A stretch of 64,000 nucleotides of DNA from assembly GCF_902859945.1 (NCBI RefSeq), contig NZ_CADIKL010000001.1, positions 62,001-126,000 on the forward strand. The letters run 5' to 3'. Source of the stretch: Paraburkholderia caffeinitolerans. GTDB taxonomy: Bacteria; Pseudomonadota; Gammaproteobacteria; Burkholderiales; Burkholderiaceae. Positions 47,559-55,630 of this stretch are shown here, piece by piece (within the stretch, counting starts at the first letter, position 1; every line of letters begins with the position of its first letter). The notes beneath the pieces were generated by a model. It saw only the letters and a program-made list of their open reading frames with translations, was not told the DNA's origin and did no database searches. A program made the translations under genes and the position numbers.

Positions 47559-47884
47559 GTCTGCTCGTTCAGGGTCAGGGCATCCGGCGCGGTTCGCGCC
47601 GGATGCTTCAAGAAGCGGCCCGGATCGAAAGGACTGAACAGACGACTGAGCAGACCCAAGCACGGCCGCATCGGTTACGATGCGGGTCGGCATTGCAGCG
47701 CCTGGCGGGCCTTTTGGCTCCCCGGGCACATTTGTTTTATGGAGGCCGTTCTCTTGCAGGGGCCGCCGGGGCGCGAAAGCGCCCTTGCGCGGAGGGTGCG
47801 AAGGAGCGGCAAACGGGTCACGAGATCCAGCATTCAAGAGGAGCCGGTGCGTGCCGCGAGGCATGCGGCTGGCGTTGAACCGAT
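47559..47884. other. dnaK-dnaJ intergenic region
   Basis: A 326-base gap, long for this pair. It holds the strong hairpin at 47581-47605 and a small GGGCGC-GAAA-GCGCCC stem at 47769-47784. No promoter of the CTTGAAA type and no convincing gene are seen; dnaJ is presumably read through from dnaK. Confidence 0.6.
47581..47605 (+). other. Hairpin in the dnaK-dnaJ gap
   Basis: CATCCGGCGCG (47581-47591), loop GTT, CGCGCCGGATG (47595-47605): 11 bp perfect, 22 bases after the dnaK stop. No T-run follows, so it is likely a processing or attenuating stem that keeps dnaJ below dnaK. Confidence 0.7.
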
Positions 47885-49018
47885 ATGGCGAAACGGGATT
47901 ACTACGAGGTTCTGGGCGTCGCGAAGAACGCGGGCGACGACGAAATCAAGAAGGCTTATCGCAAGCTTGCGATGAAGTATCACCCCGACCGTAATCCGGA
48001 CAGCAAGGATGCGGAAGAGCATTTCAAGGAGGTGAAGGAAGCCTACGAGATGCTGTCGGACTCGCAAAAGCGCGCGGCTTACGACCAGTACGGCCATGCG
48101 GGTGTCGATCCCAACATGGGCGGCGCGGGTGCGCAGGGCTTCGGCGGTTTCGCGGACGCTTTCGGTGACATCTTCGGCGATATTTTCGGCCAGGCAGCCG
48201 GTGGCGGCCGTGGCGCACGTGGCGGCCCGCAGGTGTATCGCGGCGCGGACCTGCGCTACAGCATGGAAATCACGCTGGAGCAGGCTGCGCACGGCTACGA
48301 GACGCAGATTCGCGTGCCTGGCTGGAGCGGCTGTGAAGTCTGCCACGGCTCGGGCGCGAAGCCTGGCACCAAGCCCGAAACCTGCCCGACTTGTCACGGG
48401 GCGGGCCAGGTGCGCATGTCGCAGGGCTTTTTCAGTATCCAGCAGACCTGTCCGAAGTGCCACGGCACGGGCTCCTACATTCCCGAGCCCTGCACGAACT
48501 GCCACGGCGCGGGCAAGGTGAAGGAAACCAAGACGCTCGAAGTGAAGATTCCGGCGGGCATCGACGACGGCATGCGCATCCGCTCGGCCGGCAACGGCGA
48601 GCCGGGGGTCAACGGCGGGCCGTCGGGCGATCTCTATGTCGAGATCCACATCAAGCAGCACGCGGTGTTCGAGCGCGACGGCGACGACCTCCATTGCCAG
48701 ATGCCGATCCCGTTCACCACGGCGGCGCTCGGCGGCGAGATCGAAGTGCCCACGCTGGCGGGCCGCGCGAGCTTCACGGTGCCCGAAGGCACGCAGTCGG
48801 GCAAGACTTTCCGTCTGCGCGGCAAGGGCATCAAGGGCCTGCGCTCGAGCATCGCCGGCGATCTGTACGTGCATGTGCAAGTCGAAACGCCGGTCAAGCT
48901 CACCGAGCAGCAGCGCGACTTGCTCCAGCAGTTCGAGAAGTCGCTCGTGGAAGGTGGTTCGCGCCACAGCCCGCAGAGCAAGAGCTGGTTCGATCGCGTG
49001 AAGAGCTTCTTCGATTGA
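47885..49018 (+). CDS. dnaJ: Molecular chaperone DnaJ (Hsp40)
   Basis: Delivers clients to DnaK and stimulates its ATPase. 377 residues: J domain 1-70 with the HPD motif at 33-35, a Gly/Phe-rich linker ([20 protein letters not shown]), four CxxCxGxG zinc motifs between Cys150 and Cys206 ([32 protein letters not shown]), then the two substrate-binding beta domains. Complete type I DnaJ. The ribosome site is weak. Confidence 0.98.
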   Translation: MAKRDYYEVLGVAKNAGDDEIKKAYRKLAMKYHPDRNPDSKDAEEHFKEVKEAYEMLSDSQKRAAYDQYGHAGVDPNMGGAGAQGFGGFADAFGDIFGDIFGQAAGGGRGARGGPQVYRGADLRYSMEITLEQAAHGYETQIRVPGWSGCEVCHGSGAKPGTKPETCPTCHGAGQVRMSQGFFSIQQTCPKCHGTGSYIPEPCTNCHGAGKVKETKTLEVKIPAGIDDGMRIRSAGNGEPGVNGGPSGDLYVEIHIKQHAVFERDGDDLHCQMPIPFTTAALGGEIEVPTLAGRASFTVPEGTQSGKTFRLRGKGIKGLRSSIAGDLYVHVQVETPVKLTEQQRDLLQQFEKSLVEGGSRHSPQSKSWFDRVKSFFD

Positions 49019-49076
49019 TGCACGCCCCAGGGCCTCGTGCGGTGTCCGTGCGGTAGCAAGCAGGCGGTAACGTTCA

Positions 49077-50996
49077 ATGGCAGTGAATCAAGGCGGCGCG
49101 GTGGGTGATGCGATCTTCGCGCTGCTCGACGACGCAGACTCGACGGCGGTGAGCCGTTCGAGCCGTCTGTACACGGGGTTCGTGCGCGAGATCGCGTGCG
49201 AGCGCGCGGTGGATCTCGACGCGGCGTGCCGCGAAGTCAATGCAGCATTGGGCGCAGGAGCGGGCGTAGCCCTTCATGCGCTCGTGCTCGGCGACTACGA
49301 ATTCGGGCGCGCGCTCGAATTCGCGAAGCGCGACGCCTCATCCAGCGAAACGCAGCACGGCCATGCCGCGCTGCGTTTTTTATTGTTCGCGCGCTGCGAA
49401 CGGCTCGCGCGCGAGGAAGCCGACGCATGGCTCGCCGCGCGTGAGGGCAGCGAGGCCCCCGCGCCGGCTGGCATTGCCGGCGTGACGATGGGCGTCAACC
49501 GCGAGCGCTTCGAGCACGACATTGGCGCGGTGCAGGACGCGCTGCGTATCGGCGACTCGTATCAGATCAACTACACGTACCGGCTGGGCTTCGAGGCGTT
49601 CGGCGCGCCGGTGGCGTTGTATCGGCGTTTGCGTGAGCGCCAGCGCGTGCGCTACGGCGCGCTCATCGCGTTGCCGGGTGATCATTGGGTGCTCTCGTGC
49701 TCGCCGGAGCTGTTCGTCGAAAAGCACGGCGAAACGTTGCGCGCGAAGCCGATGAAAGGCACCACCGCGCGTCGCGCCGATGCGGCCGAGGATGCCGCTG
49801 CCGCGCAATTCCTCGCGAACGACCCCAAGAATCGCGCCGAAAACGTGATGATCGTCGACTTGCTGCGCAACGACGTGTCGCGCGTCGCGCAGACAGGATC
49901 GGTGCGCGTGCCTGCGCTTTTCAGCGTGGAGCCGTATGCCTCGGTCTGGCAGATGACCTCCACGGTGGAGGCGAAACTGCGTCCGGGCGCGAGCTTCGCC
50001 GACGCGATGCGTGCCCTGTTCCCGTGCGGCTCGATCACGGGCGCGCCCAAGCACCACACGATGGAGTTGATCGAGGCGCTCGAGCACGGCCCGCGCGGGC
50101 TCTATACGGGCACCATCGGCTGGCTGGATGCTCCTCGCGAAGGCGAGACCTGCGGCGACTTCTGCCTCTCGGTTGTGATCCGCACGCTTACGCTTGACGC
50201 GCCCAGCGCGGGCTCCGGCGTCAGCGAAGGCGCAATGCGGCGCGGCGAGATGGGCGTGGGCGCGGGCATTGTGCTGGACAGCGTGGCCGCCGACGAATAC
50301 GAGGAGTGCCGATTGAAAGCGCGTTTTCTCACCGAGGCCGATCCCGGCATCGAACTCTTCGAAACGATGTACGCGACGCGCGCACAAGGCGTGCGTCACG
50401 TCGAGCGTCATCTCGCGCGGCTTGCGGCGGGCGCGGCGTGGTTGGGTTTTCCGTGCGATGTGGAAGCGTTGCGCGTGCGTCTCGTGCAAGCGTGTGCCGC
50501 GTTCACGGAAGGGGACGCACCGCATCGCCTACGGCTCGCGCTCGGCAAGAGCGGCGTGGCGACGCTGACCAGTGCGCCGCTTGCGCCGCTCGCGCACGAC
50601 ACCGTTGGCGTGCTGCTCGCGCCGGATCACGGCTTCGCGCCAGTTGCGTCAGGTGATGCGCTGCTGCTGCGCAAGTCGACGCGCCGCGTCGAGTTTGACC
50701 GCGCGTGGCGCGAAGCCGAAGCGCAAGGCGGCTTCGACATGCTGTTCTTCAACGAGCGCGACGAGCTGACCGAAGGCGGGCGCTCGAACGTGTTCGTGAA
50801 GCGCGACGGGCAGTGGTGGACGCCGCCGCTGACGTCGGGGCTTTTGCCCGGCGTGATGCGTGGCGTGATGCTCGACGATGTGGCGTTCGGAGCGCGCGAG
50901 CGCGTGCTCACGCGCGACGACGTGCTGAACGCCGAGGCGCTCATGCTGACCAATGCGCTGCGCGGGGCTGTGGCCGCGCGCTTGATCTGCATTTGA
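49077..50996 (+). CDS. pabB: Aminodeoxychorismate synthase component I fused to aminodeoxychorismate lyase (PabB-PabC)
   Basis: Two steps of p-aminobenzoate synthesis for folate in one 639-residue chain. Residues 1 to about 420 are PabB: the Lys-containing motif KPMKGTTARR (Lys227, the nucleophile position of PIKGT), NRAENVMIVDLLRNDV, CGSITGAPKHHTMELI (from 318) and GMGVGAGIVLDS-like MGVGAGIVLDSVAADEY. Residues about 428-639 are a class-IV PLP aminotransferase-fold PabC: ELFETMYATRA, ERHLARLAAGAAWLGF, LFFNERDELTEGGRSNVFV and NALRGAVAARLI. The PabA amidotransferase is not in the window. Ends at a terminator shared with panB. Confidence 0.93.
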   Translation: MAVNQGGAVGDAIFALLDDADSTAVSRSSRLYTGFVREIACERAVDLDAACREVNAALGAGAGVALHALVLGDYEFGRALEFAKRDASSSETQHGHAALRFLLFARCERLAREEADAWLAAREGSEAPAPAGIAGVTMGVNRERFEHDIGAVQDALRIGDSYQINYTYRLGFEAFGAPVALYRRLRERQRVRYGALIALPGDHWVLSCSPELFVEKHGETLRAKPMKGTTARRADAAEDAAAAQFLANDPKNRAENVMIVDLLRNDVSRVAQTGSVRVPALFSVEPYASVWQMTSTVEAKLRPGASFADAMRALFPCGSITGAPKHHTMELIEALEHGPRGLYTGTIGWLDAPREGETCGDFCLSVVIRTLTLDAPSAGSGVSEGAMRRGEMGVGAGIVLDSVAADEYEECRLKARFLTEADPGIELFETMYATRAQGVRHVERHLARLAAGAAWLGFPCDVEALRVRLVQACAAFTEGDAPHRLRLALGKSGVATLTSAPLAPLAHDTVGVLLAPDHGFAPVASGDALLLRKSTRRVEFDRAWREAEAQGGFDMLFFNERDELTEGGRSNVFVKRDGQWWTPPLTSGLLPGVMRGVMLDDVAFGARERVLTRDDVLNAEALMLTNALRGAVAARLICI

Positions 50997-51040
50997 TCTG
51001 CGCTTGATCCCGACGAGCGCGCGGTAGACGCATCGGCATA

Positions 51041-51083
51041 AAAAAAGCGCGTTCCGGTTGTGCAAACCGGAACGCGCTTTTTT
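51041..51083. terminator. Bidirectional terminator between pabBC and panB
   Basis: A perfect 19-bp stem, 51041-51059 with 51065-51083, core GCGCGTTCCGGTT/AACCGGAACGCGC, loop GTGCA, with A and T runs of six at the ends. Confidence 0.96.
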
Positions 51084-51105
51084 GCTTTTGCGGCAGAGCC
51101 CGCTA

Positions 51106-51921
51106 TCAGAATGCGTGCTCAGGCCCCGGGAACGTGCCTTCCTTCACAGCCTTCACATAGGCGCGCACGGCCGACTCGATATCGGGTTGTCCCTCCATGA
51201 AATCCTTCACGAAGCGCGGACGCTTGCCGGGGAAGATCCCGAGCATGTCGTGCAGCACGAGCACCTGGCCCGAGCAATCGAGACCCGCGCCAATGCCGAT
51301 CGTCGGAATGCGCAGTTTCGCCGTGACTTGCGCGCCGAGCGTCGCCGGCACCGCTTCGATCACCACGAGCTGGGCGCCCGCAGCTTCGAGCGCCAGCGCG
51401 TCGCGCACGAGCTGCACGGCGGCCGCGTCGGTCTTGCCCTGCACCTTGAAGCCGCCGAACGCGTGCACCGATTGCGGTGTGAGGCCGATGTGCGCACACA
51501 CCGGCACGGCGCGCTCGACCAGCATTTTCACCGTGGGTGCGAGCCATTCGCCGCCCTCGATTTTCACCATCTGCGCGCCCGCGCGCATGAGCTTCACCGA
51601 ATTCGCGAAGGCGTCCTCGGGCGTGCCGAACGTGCCGAACGGCAGATCGGCGATGATCAGCGCCTTCGGCTGCGCGCGCGCGACGCAGGCCGTGTGATAG
51701 GCGATGTCGTCGATGGTGACGGGCAGCGTCGTGGTATGGCCCTGGAGCACATTGCCGAGGGAATCGCCGATCAGCACGGTGTCGACGCCCGCGCGGTCGC
51801 ATAGTGCCGAGAAGCTCGCGTCGTAGCACGTGAGCATCGAGATCTTTTCGCCGGCGTCGCGCATTGCTTGGAGCTTGGGCACGGTGACCGCGCTGCGGCT
51901 CGTTTCCTGCAGGTAAGTCAT
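51106..51921 (-). CDS. panB: 3-methyl-2-oxobutanoate hydroxymethyltransferase
   Basis: First committed step of pantothenate (coenzyme A) synthesis: adds a hydroxymethyl group from methylenetetrahydrofolate to ketoisovalerate. 271 residues with [33 protein letters not shown] (metal Asp), [28 protein letters not shown] and [24 protein letters not shown]. It lies 58 bases after the deoxynucleoside kinase gene and is the last gene of the hda-to-panB run. panC is not in the window. Confidence 0.97.
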   Translation of the reverse strand: MTYLQETSRSAVTVPKLQAMRDAGEKISMLTCYDASFSALCDRAGVDTVLIGDSLGNVLQGHTTTLPVTIDDIAYHTACVARAQPKALIIADLPFGTFGTPEDAFANSVKLMRAGAQMVKIEGGEWLAPTVKMLVERAVPVCAHIGLTPQSVHAFGGFKVQGKTDAAAVQLVRDALALEAAGAQLVVIEAVPATLGAQVTAKLRIPTIGIGAGLDCSGQVLVLHDMLGIFPGKRPRFVKDFMEGQPDIESAVRAYVKAVKEGTFPGPEHAF

Positions 51922-51979
51922 GGGGAGTCCGAGAGTCCGTTAGTCCATCAGGGAGGGGAAGTGCCGGACGGCGCGCCGC

Positions 51980-52663
51980 TTAAAGCGACGTGCCCTTGAC
52001 GAAGGATTCCTTGCGGCCGCGCATCGATTCGATACGCTCGACGATCAGCGCAAGGTCCGCGTCGGAGTCGAGCGGGTTCAGATTCTCGACGCCCACGGTC
52101 AGCACCGGCGCACGGTCGTAATGATAGAAAAATTCGTTGTAGCTGTCGCACAGCGCCCGCAAGAAGGTGTCGGAGATGTGCTGCTCCGCCGCCACCGCGC
52201 GCTTCTGAATGCGCGCATAGAGCGCTTCGGGGCTCGCCTGCAGATACACCACAAGGTCTGGCGGCGGAGACGCCACGCGCAGGCGCGCGGCAAGCGCCTG
52301 AAAAAGCTGCAGCTCTTCTTCGGAGAGCGTCAGGCGCGCGAACAGGTCGTTGCGCTCGGCAAGGAAATTCGTCACGAGCGGGGTGCCGGCGGCAAGCTGC
52401 GCGGCCACCTGCCGCGAGAGATGCTCGCGCTGCAGCGCCACCGCGAGTTGGGCGGCCAGCGCGTGGCGCGACGTGTCGCGGTAGAAGCGCTCGAGAAATG
52501 GGTTGTCCGCGCGCGAGCCGAGCAGCGTCTGCATCGACCAGCGCTCGGCCAGACGCGTCGCGAGTGGGGTCTTGCCCGAACCGATCGGCCCTTCGATTGC
52601 GATGTACTGGAGCGCGGCGGGGCGCGTGGCTACGGTGGTGGCGAAAGACAGTGGCGTGCTCAT
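51980..52663 (-). CDS. Deoxynucleoside kinase family protein
   Basis: A 227-residue P-loop kinase of the deoxyadenosine/deoxyguanosine kinase family, probably salvaging deoxynucleosides. The ATP loop is IEGPIGSGKTPLA (25-32; Pro follows the usual GKT), then ADNPFLERFYRD, LQREHLSRQV, TNFLAERNDLFARLTL and PDLVVYLQASPEALYARIQKR with the lid arginines. ATG 52663 overlaps the folK TGA by four bases (ATGA), so it is translationally coupled; a TTG two codons earlier is less likely. Which deoxynucleoside is preferred cannot be told. In Burkholderia this gene is regularly placed between folK and panB. Confidence 0.88.
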   Translation of the reverse strand: MSTPLSFATTVATRPAALQYIAIEGPIGSGKTPLATRLAERWSMQTLLGSRADNPFLERFYRDTSRHALAAQLAVALQREHLSRQVAAQLAAGTPLVTNFLAERNDLFARLTLSEEELQLFQALAARLRVASPPPDLVVYLQASPEALYARIQKRAVAAEQHISDTFLRALCDSYNEFFYHYDRAPVLTVGVENLNPLDSDADLALIVERIESMRGRKESFVKGTSL

Positions 52664-53253
52664 CGGCAAGTGCCCGAAGAGCGCGGCGTGTTATCGGGAG
52701 AGGCCGCGGAGTCGGGGGACTCGGCCGCGACGCCCGCGGGCTTACCCGTTTCGGGTTCGGCAAGACACTGGCACAGTGGTTTCATTTTTTCGATGCGCTG
52801 CTCCGCGACAGCGGGCAGGAAGGTGCTGACCACGCCGTGGCCCGGAATGGCGAGCTCGGGATCGATTTCGGCGAGCGGCGCAAGCACGAACGCGCGGCCC
52901 GTCATGCGCGGATGCGGCACGATCAGGTCGGGTTCGTCGATGATTGCCTCGCCGTACATCAGGATGTCGATGTCGAGCGTGCGCGGCGCATTGCGAAACG
53001 GACGCTCGCGGCCGAAGTGGTGCTCGATGCGATGGCACAGGCCAAGCAGATCGCGCACCGAAAGCCGCGTGTCGAGCTTCACGACGCAGTTGAAATAGTC
53101 GTCGCCGCCCGCGTCGATGGGCGCGGTGCGGTACAGACTCGATTTGGCGAGCACGGTGATGGTGTGCTGCTGCGCGAGGCACACCACCGTGTCTTTGAGG
53201 GTCTGGCGCGCATCCCCAAGATTCGCGCCGATTCCGAGCCAGGCAACCGTCAT
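52660..53253 (-). CDS. folK: 2-amino-4-hydroxy-6-hydroxymethyldihydropteridine pyrophosphokinase
   Basis: Transfers pyrophosphate from ATP to the pterin before it is joined to p-aminobenzoate in folate synthesis. 197 residues, beginning MTVAWLGIGANLGDARQTL, with SSLYRTAPI, RTLDIDILMYG (metal-binding Asp pair) and LIVPHPRMTGRAFVLAPLAEIDP. The last ~30 residues (ETGKPAGVAAESPDSAASPDNTP) are a non-conserved Ala/Ser/Pro tail. The frame extends upstream, but ATG 53253 is the family start. 66 bases after pcnB. Confidence 0.96.
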   Translation of the reverse strand: MTVAWLGIGANLGDARQTLKDTVVCLAQQHTITVLAKSSLYRTAPIDAGGDDYFNCVVKLDTRLSVRDLLGLCHRIEHHFGRERPFRNAPRTLDIDILMYGEAIIDEPDLIVPHPRMTGRAFVLAPLAEIDPELAIPGHGVVSTFLPAVAEQRIEKMKPLCQCLAEPETGKPAGVAAESPDSAASPDNTPRSSGTCR

Positions 53254-53319
53254 GGCTTTACTTCCTGTGTTGCGCGAACGCATTCGACATGCCCGCGCCG
53301 GGTTGCGTGCTGCATGGCT

Positions 53320-54936
53320 TCAGTCCTCGTGCGGCTCGTCGTTGCCCCCGCCGTCGGAGGATGCCGCTGCGGCGCTTTCGGCGCCTTCCGCGGCTTCGCC
53401 CGACTTGCGGTTCTTCGCGCCGCCACGGCGGCGGCGCTTGCGCGGCGCGCGTTCCTTGCTGCCGCCCGAGGCGAGCAGCGTCTCGCGCGCGGCCGGGTCG
53501 CCGCTGATGAAGTCGGTCCACCACTGGCCCACTTCGGCGTCGAGCTCGCCCGATTCGCAGCGCAACAGGAGGAAATCATACCCCGCTCTGAAGCGCGGGT
53601 GTTCCAGCAGCTTGATCGCGCTGCGGCCGCGTTTTTCGAGGCGCAGTTGCAGGCCCCAGATCTCGCGCATATCCGACGAGTAGCGGCGATGGATCGCGAG
53701 CTTTTCGGTTTGCGCGTCGATTACGTCGTCCATCGCGCGATGCAGCGCCGGCACGGGGAATTCGCCCTCTGCGGTGTACTGCTGCAGGCGCTGCTGCACG
53801 TCGTGCCACAGCAGCGTCGCGAACAGGAAGCCCGGCGAGACCGGCTTGCCCGCGCGTACGCGCGCGTCGGTGTTCGAGAGCGCGAGCGTGATGAAGCGCT
53901 CGCCTTGCGGCTGCTCGAGAACCACGTCGAGCAAGGGCAGGAGGCCGTGATGGAGGCCCTCCTTGCGCAGCCACTTGAGGCACTCGAGCGCGTGGCCCGA
54001 GAGCAGCAGCTTGAGCATCTCGTCGAACAGACGCGCCGCCGGCACGTTGTTGATGAGGTCCGCGAGTTCCTGGATCGGTGCGCGCGTGTGCTCTTCAATC
54101 TCGAAGCCGAGCTTCGCCGCGAAACGTACCACGCGCAGCATGCGCACCGGGTCTTCGCGGTAGCGCGTGGCCGGGTCGCCGATCATGCGCAGCAGGCGCG
54201 CGCGCATGTCGGCCATGCCGTTGTGGTAGTCGAGCACCGTCTGCGTGGACGGATCGTAATACATCGCGTTGATCGTGAAGTCGCGACGCGTGGCGTCTTC
54301 GTGCTGCTCGCCCCAGACGTTGTCGCGCAGCACGCGGCCGCTCGCGTCCACGTGGTGGGTCTTGCGGTCGAGCTCGTCGCGGCGCAGGCGCTTGTGGCCC
54401 GCTGCGCCTGCGGCCTCGGCGGGCGGTGCGTCCACGAGTGCGCGGAAGGTCGAGACCTCGATGATCTCCTGGCCGAACTGCACGTGCACGATCTGGAAGC
54501 GCCGGCCGATGATGCGGGCGCGGCGGAACAGCTTCTGCACCTGGTCGGGCGTGGCGTCGGTGGCCACGTCGAAGTCCTTGGGCGCGACGCCGAGCAGCAG
54601 GTCGCGCACCGCGCCGCCCACGATGAACGCGCGAAAGCCCGCTTGCTGCAGGCCGTCGGTCACGCGCACGGCGTTGCGCGAGATGAGCGAGGGATCGATG
54701 CCGTGGATATCGGCGGAGAGGACCACGGGCGTAGCCGGGTCGCCAGCGCCTTGGCCCGCGCGGGGCTTGGCGGCTTTCTTCGCGGTGACCGTTTTGCGGC
54801 GCGGGCGGGCAGTGGCCTCACCGGCGGCTTCGCCTTCAGGCGATGCAGCGGCCAGTGCTGTGTCGCTGTCCGGGGCGCCTTGGGTGGCGGACGCGTCGTC
54901 CTGGCCAAACAGTTTGCGGATGAATTTCTTGATCAC
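53320..54936 (-). CDS. pcnB: Poly(A) polymerase I
   Basis: Adds A-tails to RNA 3' ends, marking them for decay. 538 residues. After a basic/Ala-rich N-terminal segment (1 to about 75), the class-II nucleotidyltransferase core reads FIVGGAVRDLLLGVAPKDFDVATDATP (GGAVRD 107-112, catalytic DFD 121-123), then GRRFQIVHVQFG, ATRRDFTINAMYY and REDPVRMLRVVRFAAKLGF. The HVQFG form and overall pattern favour PcnB over a CCA enzyme. The C-terminus is a strongly basic RNA-binding tail (APRKRRRRGGAKNRKSG) and an acidic end. The start is GTG 54936, overlapping the HAD gene stop (GTGA). Confidence 0.94.
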   Translation of the reverse strand: MIKKFIRKLFGQDDASATQGAPDSDTALAAASPEGEAAGEATARPRRKTVTAKKAAKPRAGQGAGDPATPVVLSADIHGIDPSLISRNAVRVTDGLQQAGFRAFIVGGAVRDLLLGVAPKDFDVATDATPDQVQKLFRRARIIGRRFQIVHVQFGQEIIEVSTFRALVDAPPAEAAGAAGHKRLRRDELDRKTHHVDASGRVLRDNVWGEQHEDATRRDFTINAMYYDPSTQTVLDYHNGMADMRARLLRMIGDPATRYREDPVRMLRVVRFAAKLGFEIEEHTRAPIQELADLINNVPAARLFDEMLKLLLSGHALECLKWLRKEGLHHGLLPLLDVVLEQPQGERFITLALSNTDARVRAGKPVSPGFLFATLLWHDVQQRLQQYTAEGEFPVPALHRAMDDVIDAQTEKLAIHRRYSSDMREIWGLQLRLEKRGRSAIKLLEHPRFRAGYDFLLLRCESGELDAEVGQWWTDFISGDPAARETLLASGGSKERAPRKRRRRGGAKNRKSGEAAEGAESAAAASSDGGGNDEPHED

Positions 54937-55619
54937 GATGCCTGGAACAAATCGAGGATGCGCCAGCCTGCTTGTTGCGCATGCGCGCGCAGGGTGTCGT
55001 CGGGGTTGGTCGCGATCGGGTCGGTGACTTTTTCGAGCAGCGGAATGTCGTTGTGCGAGTCGCTATAGAAGTAGCTGTGCTCGAAGTCGGACCAGCGCTT
55101 GCCGAGCGAGGCCAGCCATGCCTCCACGCGCACGATCTTGCCTTCGCGGTAGCTTGGCGTGCCGGTCGGGCGGCCGGTGAAGGCCGACGCCGGATGGCCG
55201 TCCACGGTTTCGACTTCGCAGGCGATCAGCTTGTCCACGCCGAACACCTCGGCGATGGGCGCCGTGATGAATTCGTTGGTGGCCGTGACCACGCAGCAGA
55301 GGTCGCCCGCTTCCTTGTGCTGTTTCACGAGTTCGAGCGCGGCCGGCACGATGGTCGGCTTGATCACCTCGTGCATGTACTGGTCGTGCCATTCCTTCAG
55401 TTGCGCGCGCGAATACTTCGCGAGCGGCGTGAGCATGGCGAGGAGGTACGCGTGGATGTCGAGCTTGCCGGCCTTGTAGTCGGCGTAGAAGCGCTCGTTC
55501 TGCTCCGCGAAGCGTTCGGCGTCGACGATGCCGAGCTTCACCATGAAGCGGCCCCATTCGTAGTCGCTATCGGTGGGGATCAGCGTGTGATCGAGATCAA
55601 AAAGTGCGAGATTAGCCAT
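54933..55619 (-). CDS. HAD-IB family phosphatase (SerB-like)
   Basis: A 228-residue haloacid-dehalogenase fold hydrolase. Motif I is LALFDLDHTLIPTDSDYEW (nucleophile Asp8, general acid Asp10), motif II VTATNEF, and motif IV YSDSHNDIPLLE. It belongs to the HAD-IB group that includes phosphoserine and histidinol-phosphate phosphatases; the substrate is not decidable from sequence. It lies 11 bases after hda and overlaps pcnB (GTGA), an arrangement seen across Burkholderiaceae, so it is read with both. Confidence 0.9.
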   Translation of the reverse strand: MANLALFDLDHTLIPTDSDYEWGRFMVKLGIVDAERFAEQNERFYADYKAGKLDIHAYLLAMLTPLAKYSRAQLKEWHDQYMHEVIKPTIVPAALELVKQHKEAGDLCCVVTATNEFITAPIAEVFGVDKLIACEVETVDGHPASAFTGRPTGTPSYREGKIVRVEAWLASLGKRWSDFEHSYFYSDSHNDIPLLEKVTDPIATNPDDTLRAHAQQAGWRILDLFQAS

Positions 55620-55630
55620 GGGCGCTCATT

